From contig BRXU01000050.1 of the NCBI GenBank assembly GCA_030267565.1, positions 186,001 to 250,000 on the forward strand: a DNA stretch of 64,000 nucleotides, given 5' to 3'. A program made the translations under genes and the position numbers. The notes under the pieces were generated by a model. The model made no database searches and was not told the origin of the DNA. It worked only from the letters and a program-made list of their open reading frames with translations. Positions 44,948 through 56,000 of this stretch are shown here, piece by piece. Source of the DNA: Pleodorina starrii. Lineage: Eukaryota > Chlorophyta > Chlorophyceae > Chlamydomonadales > Volvocaceae. Every line of letters begins with the position of its first letter. Positions within the stretch are counted from its first letter, which is position 1.

Positions 44948-47900
44948 ATGGATTTCCTACGAAGGTGGGTTGGCGTCAAGCGTTGTCCTGATGCCACATG
45001 ATTTGATTCTAACTGCATGCAACGCTGCTGCTTGAACTTCTCATTCAGACGGAAGCGTTTAATTCTCGGCTTTGCTGCTGGGGTCGCGGGAGCTGCAGCG
45101 GCCTATTACTGGTGAGCCAACGGGCTTAGTAGGCTTGTTGGAGATGGCAAACGCTTGGCCTATTAGTTCCTTGGCCCGGAAACGCAGTTCGGTGGGCCAA
45201 CTGCTGCGTTAGCTGCCAAGGTCAAGTATCTGTACACCTTCACCTTGTGTGCGTTCATCAAGATCAGATCGCGTGATTAGCCGGGGTTTGGGGGGCCTTG
45301 GGACTTGGTAAGCTTGGGGGTGCGATGCGATGATGACGTGCGCGTGCAGAGGGCATTACCAAAGCGTTTTGTTTCATCATGTGTCTCTTGGCGGCACGTG
45401 CAGCGTGCCCCATGAAGGTCGGACATACTGTTGCTGTAGCCGGTGCTCACCGACATGCGTCCCGTGGGTCTGACCCAGGTCTGAACACTCGTTTCCCCTT
45501 TTTGTCACCTCCCCAGGTGGATGGGCTACCGCAACACAAAACTCCAGCAGCAGAGGAGGTGTGTTGTGTGCTGCCACATGCACCGCGTCTTTCATAGCAC
45601 ACCACCTGGCGGGTCAGGACGCTGCAGAGGGCGCCGAACGACCCCCCCACCCCCCGCATCCCCCGGCCGCCCTTGAACCGACCCAAAAGCCTGCACCCCA
45701 ATCTCCCCCTCTGCTTCCTGTGGGCTCCTCTACGTGGTCGAGCGACGCGCCGCAACTTGCTTGTCAACCCTTCGCACCCTGGTGCACGGTCTGCTCCTGA
45801 CCCATTTCCCGCGGCTCCTGAGTCCTGACCCATTTCCCTGCTGCTTCCGGGAGCGCAGCGTTGAGATGGAGCTGACGGCGTTTCTCCGGGGAGCCGCCTT
45901 GCACCACGGCGGCGCCAGCAGCGGCGACAGTGCCGCCGCCGACGGCGGTGGTGACACGACGGACGCCGACGACTGCGGTTCTCCCGACCTGGACGACTCG
46001 CTGGACAGCCACTTCAATTACATCCAGAGGGTCTCTGCGCCGCAGGTGTGGAGGGGACACTTGGGGAGGGGAGGGAAGAGTGCAGCGGTATTCGAGTGGG
46101 CATTCTGAGGAGGGGGCGGGCGCGGGGGGCCAGGGGCGGGCAAGGCCCGACTGCCCTTGCGCTCCCGAAGGAGACTCCTTTCTTGTGTGTGACGCGTCCT
46201 CTAGGGCGGCGCAAGTCCCCCAAGCCGCTTGGAGACATCCGCCCGCTTTGCCGCTCCCGTTCTGGCCCGCAGGAGCTGTCGAACCTGTTGCCCCGGATAC
46301 AGGCCACGTTGTTCAAGGTATGTTTTGGAGCTGGTTGCTGGTGACCGGGCCCCGGCGTTTGAGTATCAACGGTTGGGTGTGCAGCCCTGCGCGTCGGTGT
46401 GAGGCCGATGGTGGGCTGGGTGGGACCGGGACCTGGATACGTGGATAACACCCCTGCGGTGTAATCTTTACCCTCCTTGCCCTGTGGCTCGTCTTTATTG
46501 CGCCTCTCCCCCGTCTTTCAGCTTGACTGTTTGGGCTATCATGCTCTGCCCCCTCCTCCCCCGCCTTGCAGTTGACGGACGTTTCCCTAGTCAAGCAGCA
46601 GCAGCAGGCGGCCGGTGGCGGCGGCGGCGTGCAGGAGCAGCTGCGGCTGTTGGCGCGGCTGTGCTTTGGCCGCACAGTGGCTGCTGCCTTTCTGCTACCC
46701 CTGATGGACTTGTGCGTGCGGACCAAGCTCAATATCATTGGTAAGTAGGGTGTGGGTCTTCTGGAGAGCTGGGGAGGGAAGGGCCGAGGGGGCTGGAGAG
46801 CGAAGGAGCGTGGGGAGGGACGCACAACCCATCCGGGGTGCTTGGGGGTTAAGAGGGGTAGGAGGGGGGGCGAGGGGACCGCGGGGTGGCAAAGGCGCAT
46901 GCCACGGAAGTCGTTGCTTGGCACGGACATGGCATGGGCAGGCAGCCCTTTGCCGCCCGCAGCGCGGCAGTGCCAGTCTCCTGCCTGCCTGCCTGCCTGC
47001 CTGCAGGCGTGCATGCCTGCATCTTATATTGACACCGGCCGGGCTGTCTTTCTGTAAAGTCAAAACCCCAGGCACCTGCCTGATCCGCCCCCGCCACACC
47101 TGTCTGGCTCGGTCTTATCTGGCTGGGCCCCTCGCTCGTGTCTTGCAGGCCGGCACCTGTTCCTGCAGGAGAAGTTCTCGAAGCTGCGGCAGCCGGCGGC
47201 GCCCGCGGCCCGCATGCGGCTGCCGCCCCGCCTGACCGCCGCAGCCGTGGAGGCGTTTCTTACCTGCGAGCAGCTGGCGGACCGGGGGTGTGCCTGGCTG
47301 GCGGAGCAGGTGATTGACGGGCGGGGGAGCGGGGCGGGTTTGGGAGGGTAAAGAGGACATCACGGGGGGATGGGGGAGGGTGGGGAGGAGTGGGATGATA
47401 GAGGCAGCTGGCGGCGAAGCAAGCTTGGCGCGCAGGCGGTGTCGTCTATCTACACGCCGTTAGTCGCTAGCGTGTCTTCCCCGTCGCACGCGCACCCCGC
47501 GTTTCTTTGCCCTCTTTTCTGCCCTGGCCCTCTCCCCGTGTTTCGCTGCCACGCGGCGCCCCTTCCCTCCGCTACCTGCCTTATCCCTGGCGCGCTCGGG
47601 CGGCGTGTGGCCTCCCAACCGGTGCCCTATCTGTCCTCCTCCTCCTCCTCCTCCTCCATGTCGACATTGTCCACAGGCGATGTTCGCAGCGGATCGTGTT
47701 CTGGAGGGGACGCCTCTGAACGTCAACGTGACCCCCGAGGAGCTGGCGGACATGGTGCAGGTGGGCTGGGGGGGAAGCGGGGGGCTGGTCGCTGTTCAGG
47801 GAGGTGCTGGTCTTCCACCCATTGGTTGCTTCATCAGCTTTCTCAGATCGGTCTCGGTACGTATAGAACAGAAGGGTCGGGGCGCGCAGGAGAGAGAGAG

Positions 47901-49351
47901 AGGGAGTGAGAGGGAGAAGGCGCCCCCGATAAGGCGTGAGGCGCGGGCTGCTCCCAGTGAACAGCTCCTAAGTCCAAACGCATCGCAACCTCCTGACATG
48001 CCTGCCTGCCCGCTCACCCGCCCGCCCGCCTGCCTCGTGAGGAATGGCCCGTCACCGAAGGGAGGAATGGCCCGCCACTCTTTGCGCACAGCTCGCCTCG
48101 CGCTTATTCCTGCTGCCCCAACCATGCGCTCTCGCTCGCCTCCTCCCGCGCCTCCTCCAAAACCGCTTCGCATCACAGGCCATGTCGACCTGCCTGGGCC
48201 AGGCCGTCAACGCCGCCGCCGCCACCTCCCCCACGGGGTGCGCCTGGGTGGACACCATTGTTGGGCCCTCGGCGGCTCCGGCGGTGGGCGGGGGCGTGGA
48301 CGCTGCCGCCGCTTCCGGCAGCGCGGAGGCGTACCGTCGGGCGCTGTCCAACGCGGCCATGGTGGAGGAGCTCGAGTCGGAGCTGCGGCGGGTGCTGTGC
48401 AACTACCGCTTCGGGTAAGGAACACACACGCACACACACGGAATCGCAGCGGTTTGTTAGAAGGAACCAGCGAAGGAACTGGCACCCGTCGCCATTGCGT
48501 TCTCTCACGCCCCCACCCGATGCCCACCTTACCCCCACCTGACGGCCATTACGCCCCACCCACCCATCGCTCCTGGCCCCCGCAGCGAGGCGCTCCACGC
48601 CGCCGTCAGTCAGTGTCTTAGCACCTGTGCCGCCCACATCCACGCCACCTTCATCTCCCAGGCCGCAGCGGCGGCAGCCGCCCAGCAGCAGCAACAACAG
48701 CAGCAATCACAAGAACAATCGTCACCGCCGCCGTCGCAGCAGCAGCAGCAACAGCAGCAGGGGGGCGAAAGTGAGTCGAGGGGACAGGCGGGGCCAGCGT
48801 CGGCTTCGGTGCCCAGCCCGGCGCCATCTAGTGGAGGTCCGGCGCAGGAGGACTCAGCGCCGCAGTCTTCACAGCAGCGGCAGCAGCAGCCGCAGCGCGT
48901 CGTGTCGCCTTTCAGTGCCGCTGCGGCCCAGGAGGAGGATACCACCTCGCCAGAGGCTGCCGAGAGCGCGAGCGGGGAACAAGAACAGCAGCAGCAGCAG
49001 GAGGGGGAGGGCAACCAGGCGGAGGACAAGAAGGCGCCGGCAGATGCAGGGCCAGAACCGCCGCTGGCGCCCATTGCCGCGCCGTCGTCGCCGCAGCGCA
49101 GCGGCGGCAGCGCTAGCAGCGGCAGGGGAGGCTCTGGAGGTGGCGGCGGCGGTCCCAGCAGGGCTGCCTCCCTGGCGGCGGCCGCCGTTGCCGCGATGCA
49201 GCCGCGGCCGCTGGCGCGGTGCCTGCGGGCGGTGCAGGGCGCTTGTGACCCGCTGTTTGTGGACGCGCGGGAGGTGTCTGCGCGGATCGCCTGCCTGCCA
49301 ACCGTCATGTCGCTGTGCGCCGTCGCGTTTGCGGCGCCCCTGGAGTTGTGA
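44948..49351 (+). CDS. PEX3: peroxin-3, peroxisomal membrane biogenesis factor
   Basis: PEX3 anchors PEX19 at the peroxisomal membrane and inserts membrane proteins. Exons: 44948-44964, 45049-45111, 45517-45558, 45859-46045, 46273-46317, 46572-46740, 47149-47309, 47677-47760, 48179-48414, 48586-49351. Phase is kept, giving 589 aa. A 17-nt first exon gives MDFLRR. Exon 2 adds the basic residues and the single N-terminal membrane anchor (LILGFAAGVAGAAAAYYW). SHFNYIQRVS and the block LCVRTKLNIIGRHLFLQ match the conserved PEX3 core. The last exon carries a long insert rich in Gln, Ser, Pro and Ala (roughly residues 355-520) before a conserved-looking end (ARCLRAVQGACDPLFVDA). This makes the protein much longer than the roughly 370 residues usual in plants. 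No in-frame stop or frameshift is seen. Junction 45558/45859 is the weakest. Confidence 0.9.
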
Positions 49352-51551
49352 CGCGCGGCAGAGGGCGGGTTGGTGGCGGCGGCGGCAACGCGTTGAGGGC
49401 GCCGGAGCGGCGGGTGCGTGCCGCTCGCAGCCGGCAGGCGCTGCTGTATAAAGGTTGCGGGGCAGGGGGGGACGCTGAGTGCCCGATCGTCGGGGGGCGG
49501 GGCGTAGCGCAGCGCAGCATGGCAGGCCGCGGTGTTGCGCCGTGGGGGCATGCCGTGGTAGAGGCGTCTGGCGGAGGGTGGCGTGATGGGACGCTTTGGT
49601 CCGAGTCTCTTGTTGTTGAGGTCAGGGGTCGAAAGGAGCCCGCCAGCCGTGGGCTTCCGCGACGTCGGATAGGCGCATGGGGGGCAGGGGAACTGCGGAC
49701 GGAGACGCAAGAGATCTCCTGTTGTTTTCTAGTAGGGCAAGAAGGCAACAAGAAGGCGAAAGGCACACAGTGACGGGGGGGGATTGCGCGAAGATGCTGG
49801 AATTGTTTAAATACGAGCGGGCGGATCGTTTCGTTGCGACATCGCACGGCCGCAGGGCCGATTTTGAGGCACATGCTGTGCGCTCTGCTGAGGTGGGTGC
49901 TTGCTTGCTTGCAGCGGTGCGATGTGGTGGGTCGGGGGCCGTTGTGATGTGTGGCAGGCGTGGTCTGGAAATAAGAGTGGACCTAGGAGGGCCCCCTCGG
50001 CAGCTCTACCCGGGGGGTCGAGACTCGAGAGGAGGACCCGGCCCTCCCCCCCCCCCCGCGGTTTGGAGTCTTGATTGCCCCACCTAAGGCAGCCGCCCAC
50101 CTAGGGCACGAGCGTCCGTCGAGCCGCACCGCGCCGCACTGCCTTTCGTCGCCGTGCCATCGGCCGTTGAGGGTTCCAGTGAGCCTCGAGAAGCGGCGCC
50201 GAAGATTCCGATTCCGCCCTTCTGGGGCGCCCATCTAATTATCGTATGTCTTTTCAGTTGTTTGGTGGTTTTTTGGTGACGGGGAGGGAGGCCTGCCAGC
50301 GGCGCATTGTCAAATGCTGGGTTCTTGGTTTTCTAGTGAAGACGGCACCTGGTTTGGTTGGTTGGTTGGTTGGCCACCGCTACAGAACGCGGTGGCAGAT
50401 GCGTTGCGGACGGAATGTGCAGTGCAGGTGGTGGTGGTGAAGGTTTTGCTGGAGGGGGCGCGGGGCCCTCGACAGGTCGCCGCCGCAGCCGCTGCAGCCC
50501 CCCCACGGCGGCTTCTCGTGTGCGGCGACTTCAGGTGCCCGTCCGCTTCAGACGACGGGGCCTGCGGTGCACGCGAGTGCACCGCCGGCGGTTGTGATGG
50601 CGTTTTCGGGCGGGCGGAGATGCTGTTTGGGGAAAAGGGCGGTGCGACAGGGGTATGTTCGGTTTGTGCACTTGCTTGGTTGGAAGGTGTGGTGGGCTGC
50701 ATGGCTGCGAGGTTGCGGCCGCGCCGCCGTCTCGACTTCCTAATCTCTGCGGCCTCTGCTGTTGGAGCCGGCCGCCGTCGCATGTGTATGTTTGGTCTCG
50801 TATTTTGTCTGGTGTTCCTCTCCGCTGCCGTTGTTTTCCAGGTTGATAACGTGGAGCCGTGTGGGGTGCGCGTTTGGGTGTTCAGGTTCAGGCTTCTGGT
50901 GGTTGCCGTTTCGTGCTCCCGCTGCTGCATGTGTGTCTCTCTGTTTCGCTTCTCCTGCTGAGGGTCGTGGGGGGGCGGTCTCCTGGAGGGTTTCTGTGTT
51001 GATGCATAAAATCGTTTTGATGACGGTGGTGTCGCGGCGCAATGTTCGCGCCACCTGTGGTGGGAGGGTGGGTGGAGAAGAGGATAGGGACTGCGGCAGC
51101 GCGGCGGCGGTTGTGCGGACTAGCGGGGCCGTCTACCGTACTCGAGTGAGTGGGTTGCACCACCCGAGGGGCGGAGGTGCGCTAGGAGGAGGCCAGCGGG
51201 CGGCGGGCTCGGCAGGAGGATAGCGACGGCGTCGGCGGGTTGGGTGTTGGGGTGTTCGGTTTGCGGGCGATGGAATGGATGATGCCAGAGATAAGTCACC
51301 GGGAGACTGCGTCACGGCCCTTTCCAGGAAAAGCTTTTCGATCGAGGACAACGCGCGGTGGGTTATGCGAGACGAGCGTTAAGAGGGTCCCGTCCCGGTC
51401 GATTCTTGGATGAAGCGGCGGCAATGGGAGACTGTTGAAGTGGCGGGAAGGGGGACTCAAGCACACCTACTTGGCCCTGTCGCGGCGCCGCATGCCTGTC
51501 GAGCCAAGGGTAACACGCAACAGCTCAATACGCGTTATCCTTGCACACTGA

Positions 51552-51743
51552 ATGCTTCACACTTGTAGGTTCCTGTCGGCCCCACCGCCGCCGCCGCGCT
51601 GCGGCGGCCTCGAGGGGCTCGGCGGGGGCCTGGCGCATGGCTGGTCCTGGCAGTCCTGTACGGGGTACGGTCCGTACCCCGGGATCGGGCTGTTTGCGGA
51701 CGCAATATTTGCATTAATCGCTTTGTTTTGGTCGTGGGAGTAA
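51552..51743 (+). CDS. possible small membrane peptide (63 aa), uncertain
   Basis: ATG-started frame of 63 codons with no recognised family. The first half is Pro/Gly-rich. The end is a plausible membrane helix (GIGLFADAIFALIALFWSWE) directly before the stop, preceded by GYGPYP. A possible splice acceptor (TTGTAG then G) lies inside it, so it could instead be the last exon of a small gene. It may also be chance in GC-rich DNA. Confidence 0.2.
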   Translation: MLHTCRFLSAPPPPPRCGGLEGLGGGLAHGWSWQSCTGYGPYPGIGLFADAIFALIALFWSWE

Positions 51744-52773
51744 CAGGCCCCGCGCGCAAGCTGGGGCCCTGTTTGCTGTTCGTACTTATTTTTCGACTAC
51801 TACCTAATCGGAGGGATTAATCGACTGAAGAATCACGGGGCGGGGCGGGCGGGATTCATGACTCAAGGTTGCCGCTCGCGCGAGTCGGCGGCATCCTGGC
51901 AGTTTGCCAAGGTAATATAGTGACATGACCTTTCTGTAATGAATACTATTCTTCCGTTGGGTCTTTTTGGACCTCGGTTGGTCGTCGGCACGAATAAGCA
52001 TACCCACCGCCAAGAACGCCCCGGGGCAGCTGCCCCTTGTACGGGTAATGTTGGTGTCGACTGTCTAGGCAATCCCGCTGGCATATTCCAGGCACGCGTA
52101 GTATGACCGCGCGAAGGCTCTCGACCACCATAGCGCTGATGCGGGGCGAGGGGCGCAGCGGGAGGAGCCTGGACTGCACACTGGGCTCTTCACGCACTGG
52201 GCTGTCGCCGGGACGTTCCCTGCCAGCGGCCAGCGCCTTCTTCCCAGAGCTGCAAGATGCGTCACCCAATGTGAGATCCTTCTCCGGCCCGTCTAAGTTA
52301 CGGTACTCGGTAACGTATTGGGCAGGGGCCGTTCGCCCAAGTCCTTACACTTCGGTGTTACGTATCGTGTGAAAGCATGAACTGACATCAGCTATCGCTA
52401 ATTCATCCTGGCCGCACGACTGCGCTCACCCTCCCAGGTGAGGCTAAAAGGCATCTACACCAGTACTGCACCGCTGCCCGGTCACGCCCCAAGGCCCCAT
52501 CCCGAGGCTACGCACACACATGACTCCCCTCCTACCGTATCAGCACCTAGCAGCACTCCGGACGCAGCCCTAAGAAGCATGTACGCGCGCCGCCGGACAC
52601 CGCACCCGCTGACACTAAAACGAACAAGGGAGACAAGGGAAGTTCAACTTGCAGGATCACGCCGGGACTATGTACCGGTCTCTAATGCGTTTGGCGCATT
52701 GGCAGTACGGAGGCTCGGCTCTACTCAACGCCGTTCACTGCACTCCCAACAAGTGCGAGAGCCGAAATTAACA

Positions 52774-52778
52774 TTACA
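52774..52778 (-). terminator. candidate TGTAA poly(A) signal of the CTL gene
   Basis: On the minus strand TGTAA occurs about 300 bp after the CTL stop codon. Confidence 0.4.
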
Positions 52779-53079
52779 CGCCCGACAATACCTACTAGCG
52801 ATCTCTACTAGCGATTCTGAGCCCTGGGGTCCGCCCCAGCCACCTCATATCAACTCCTCGTCAGCAACTAAGTCCCACGCATACATGGCGCTTTCCATGA
52901 CATGACATGACACCATCGGATGCTATGTGCCGCCACACACCCGCACCCGACGCTTGCAGCAACCGCCCCCCCACCTCTCCCCGCAGCGCGCAAACCCCTG
53001 GCGCGCAACCCCTCTCCCCCGCCTTATCCGCAACGTCTCGCGGCCCTTTCCAGACCGTGGCCCGCTAGGCACGTACAGC

Positions 53080-56000
53080 TCAGATCCTGGTCTCCTGCTG
53101 CTGCTGCACCGGTAGGTAGGTGTTGTATCCGGCCGGGGCGGGGTAGGCCACCGGCTGGCCCTGGTACACGCCTGCAGGGCGGAGGGGGTGGAGGGGGGTA
53201 AACGAAAAACACAGTCCGATGAGGCAAGCTAAGTTTCTGGCCGAAGGAGAGGCGTGCAGTCCCGAGGGAGAGGAGGGAAACGGGGGAGGGGTTGGGGGGA
53301 GGGGCAGGGCAGGACAGGAGGATCAAGTGCTTCACTCCTCGGCCACCACGCCCAACGACCCGACGCCTCCACTCACCGACGTACGGCGACTGCTGCTGCG
53401 GCTGCTGGTACTGGTACTGCTGCTGCGGCTGCTGGTACTGGTTGGCGTCGGGTGCTCCGTACATCACGTTGCCATCCGGGTTCTCCACCGCCAAGCCCGG
53501 GATCTGAAAAGGGCAAAAGGAAGAGGGCCACAACAGGACCACACAAGAAGGCCGTACATCGCCATCGGTGCGAAACCGGCGAAGGACCTACAAAAAATAA
53601 GACACGGCACGGACACCCCCCAATCTCCCCCTCTCCCACATGGCCGGCAGGCGAGGTGTCCCACTCGGCTCCCCCGTGCCGGCGGCCTTGTGACATCAGA
53701 CAGCGATATGGCAACGAATCAGCTTTGACCGCCATTGCGTCCACCCACCCACCCACCCATTCTAGGGCGAAACGCGAAAGAAACATCAGCAAACAAAAGT
53801 GCCTGCGTGACAACCGATCACGCACACACACATACAGATACGCACACACACACGCCTCACCCCCTCCAACCCCCGACCACCCACCTGCGCAAACATCGAG
53901 TGCACCTCCGGGTGTGTGACCCGGCGCTGGTCCTTGTCCAGGGCGTAGCAGATGTACAGGGTGTTGACGGCGTCCAGCAGCAGACCCGAAACGAAGGAGA
54001 GCAGGTAGGCCATGCTGGGGGGAGGGGAGAGGGGGGTTATGGTGTGAAAAGAAACCGCAGCGACGCGGGGACGGTACTGGTTGCTGCAGCCAGTCCCAGT
54101 CCCCTTGGGCGACGTTGAGGTCCACAGGTACAGCCGGGAGGACAGCCAAGACCAAGAACGGATACCCCCCGCACCCCACCGCATCCGCATCATCCCTCGA
54201 CGATCTCGACTATCCTCTCGGCTATCTTTTGCCCCCACATACCCCCTTTTCGCCGTCCCCTGCTGCCACTGCCACCCCCGACCCCACCTCTCCAGTTTCC
54301 AGCCAGCCAGTCAGCTGACGTTCTCTTCAAAAATGTTTCCCTTGCCCCACCCCCATTCACCCATCCCCAACACCTGCGTCGCCTCCGTCCCCCTCGCTGA
54401 GTTTTCATCTCTACCCCGCCCCGCCGTTATAATTACCACCCCCACCCAACCCCCCACCCACTCACAGGATGAAGGCCAGGATGCCGACGACGATGGGGAC
54501 GCCCCACTGGGTGTTCTCGTCCTTGTTCTTGGTCATGCCGTACGTGGCCCCCACCACAATGCCGCCCCAGGACAGCGACAGCAGGAACACGGTGAAACCC
54601 AGCACACGGTCGGGAACCCACCTGGCACCCGGGGGAGGGGGGAGAGGAGGGGGGGGTTCCGAGGGGCGGGGCGGAGGGGGTTTAGGGTTACTTCTCATCG
54701 CCTGGTCTCTCGAACTCAGTTGTTTCTCATTGAGGGAGGGGGGATTTATGGCTGCCCTGCAGCAGCCGCAGCTGGGGCCCCAGCAGCAGCGGCAGAAGCT
54801 GCTGCTACGGAACCGGGCACAGCTCTCCCCTTCCCCCTCCGGGGGTCAGGGGAAAGGGAGGAAGGGGAAGCGACCACGCCACCCTATGCGGCGCCCACCC
54901 GACGCGGTCTCTTCGCTGTATCTTCGCTGCGGCATCTCTTTCCTTACCCACCCGACGCGCTCTGTGGCGGAACAGTATCCATATCCACATCCAACCCAGC
55001 CGCCACGCGCTGCGCTGCACTGCCCTGCACATCAGAAGGTGCACCACCGACTAACCCCTAGGCCACGTCAGGCCCTGTCAGGCCACACCCACCCGCACCC
55101 CACCCCACCCACCACATGCTGTAGGTCTGCAGGAAGTTGCGCTTGAGGGTGTCGTACACGACCCGCGCGGACGGCACAAAGGCCTGGCCCGTGATGGCGG
55201 TGGCGATGGTGGCGAAGCGAGTGAACTTCTCCTGAGGGTGACAACAAGCCGGGGGTTGGGGTTGGGTTTGGGGGTTGGAGGGGGGAGAGAGGAGCGAAGG
55301 GGACGGAGAGGGGACAGGAAAGGTCAAGGTGAGGGTCAAGGGCCGGCCTGCGCGAGGTGGAGAGAAGAACAGCACGCACGGTGCATCCGCAACCCGGGCC
55401 CCGATCCCCCCCCGCCCCGCGTCCTCCCTAACCACCTTTGCCACCCAACACCGCATCCGCACCGCTGCGGTGTTGGGGTCTTCTCCAATATCCCCAACAG
55501 CGCACCCGCACCCGCATCCCCACCCCCCGGGCCGTTCTAATTACCCCCCCCCGCCCCCAGCCCCGCAGTCCCCCGCAGTCCCGCTCACCATGAGCGCCAG
55601 TATGGGCTGCGCGACGCAGTTAATGATGCAGCAGATGATATTGTTGCGAGCCGCCTGGGACAGCATGCGCCGCACGAAGTTGATGGCCGCGAGGATGGCC
55701 GACGCAAAGGCCACCGACCCGAACGAGGTGGTCAGGCAGTGCTTCAGAGCCAGGCGCACGCTGCCGCGAGCAAGGTTGCTGACGCCGCCGCTGCCGCCCA
55801 GCGCTGCGCTGCCGCTGCCTGCGTGTGTTCGTGTGTGTGTATGGGTGATCGTGTGTGTGTGCAGTGTCGCCGCCATGGCAGAAGCAACGGAGGGACGACG
55901 GCTCGACGTTTGGCGCGGCCGGATGGAGGGGCGAGAGCGCGCGAGCGCGGATCTAGGCCCCAACGCCATTCCCTGACCCGGAAACCCGGTGGAGAAAGGC

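Larger units (their letters stand above)
49352..53079. other. convergent intergenic region PEX3 / CTL
   Basis: Holds the two 3' UTRs. GC-rich to about 51500, AT-richer after. A 63-codon frame at 51552-51743 with a hydrophobic end is the only coding hint. No RNA gene was recognised. Confidence 0.6.
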
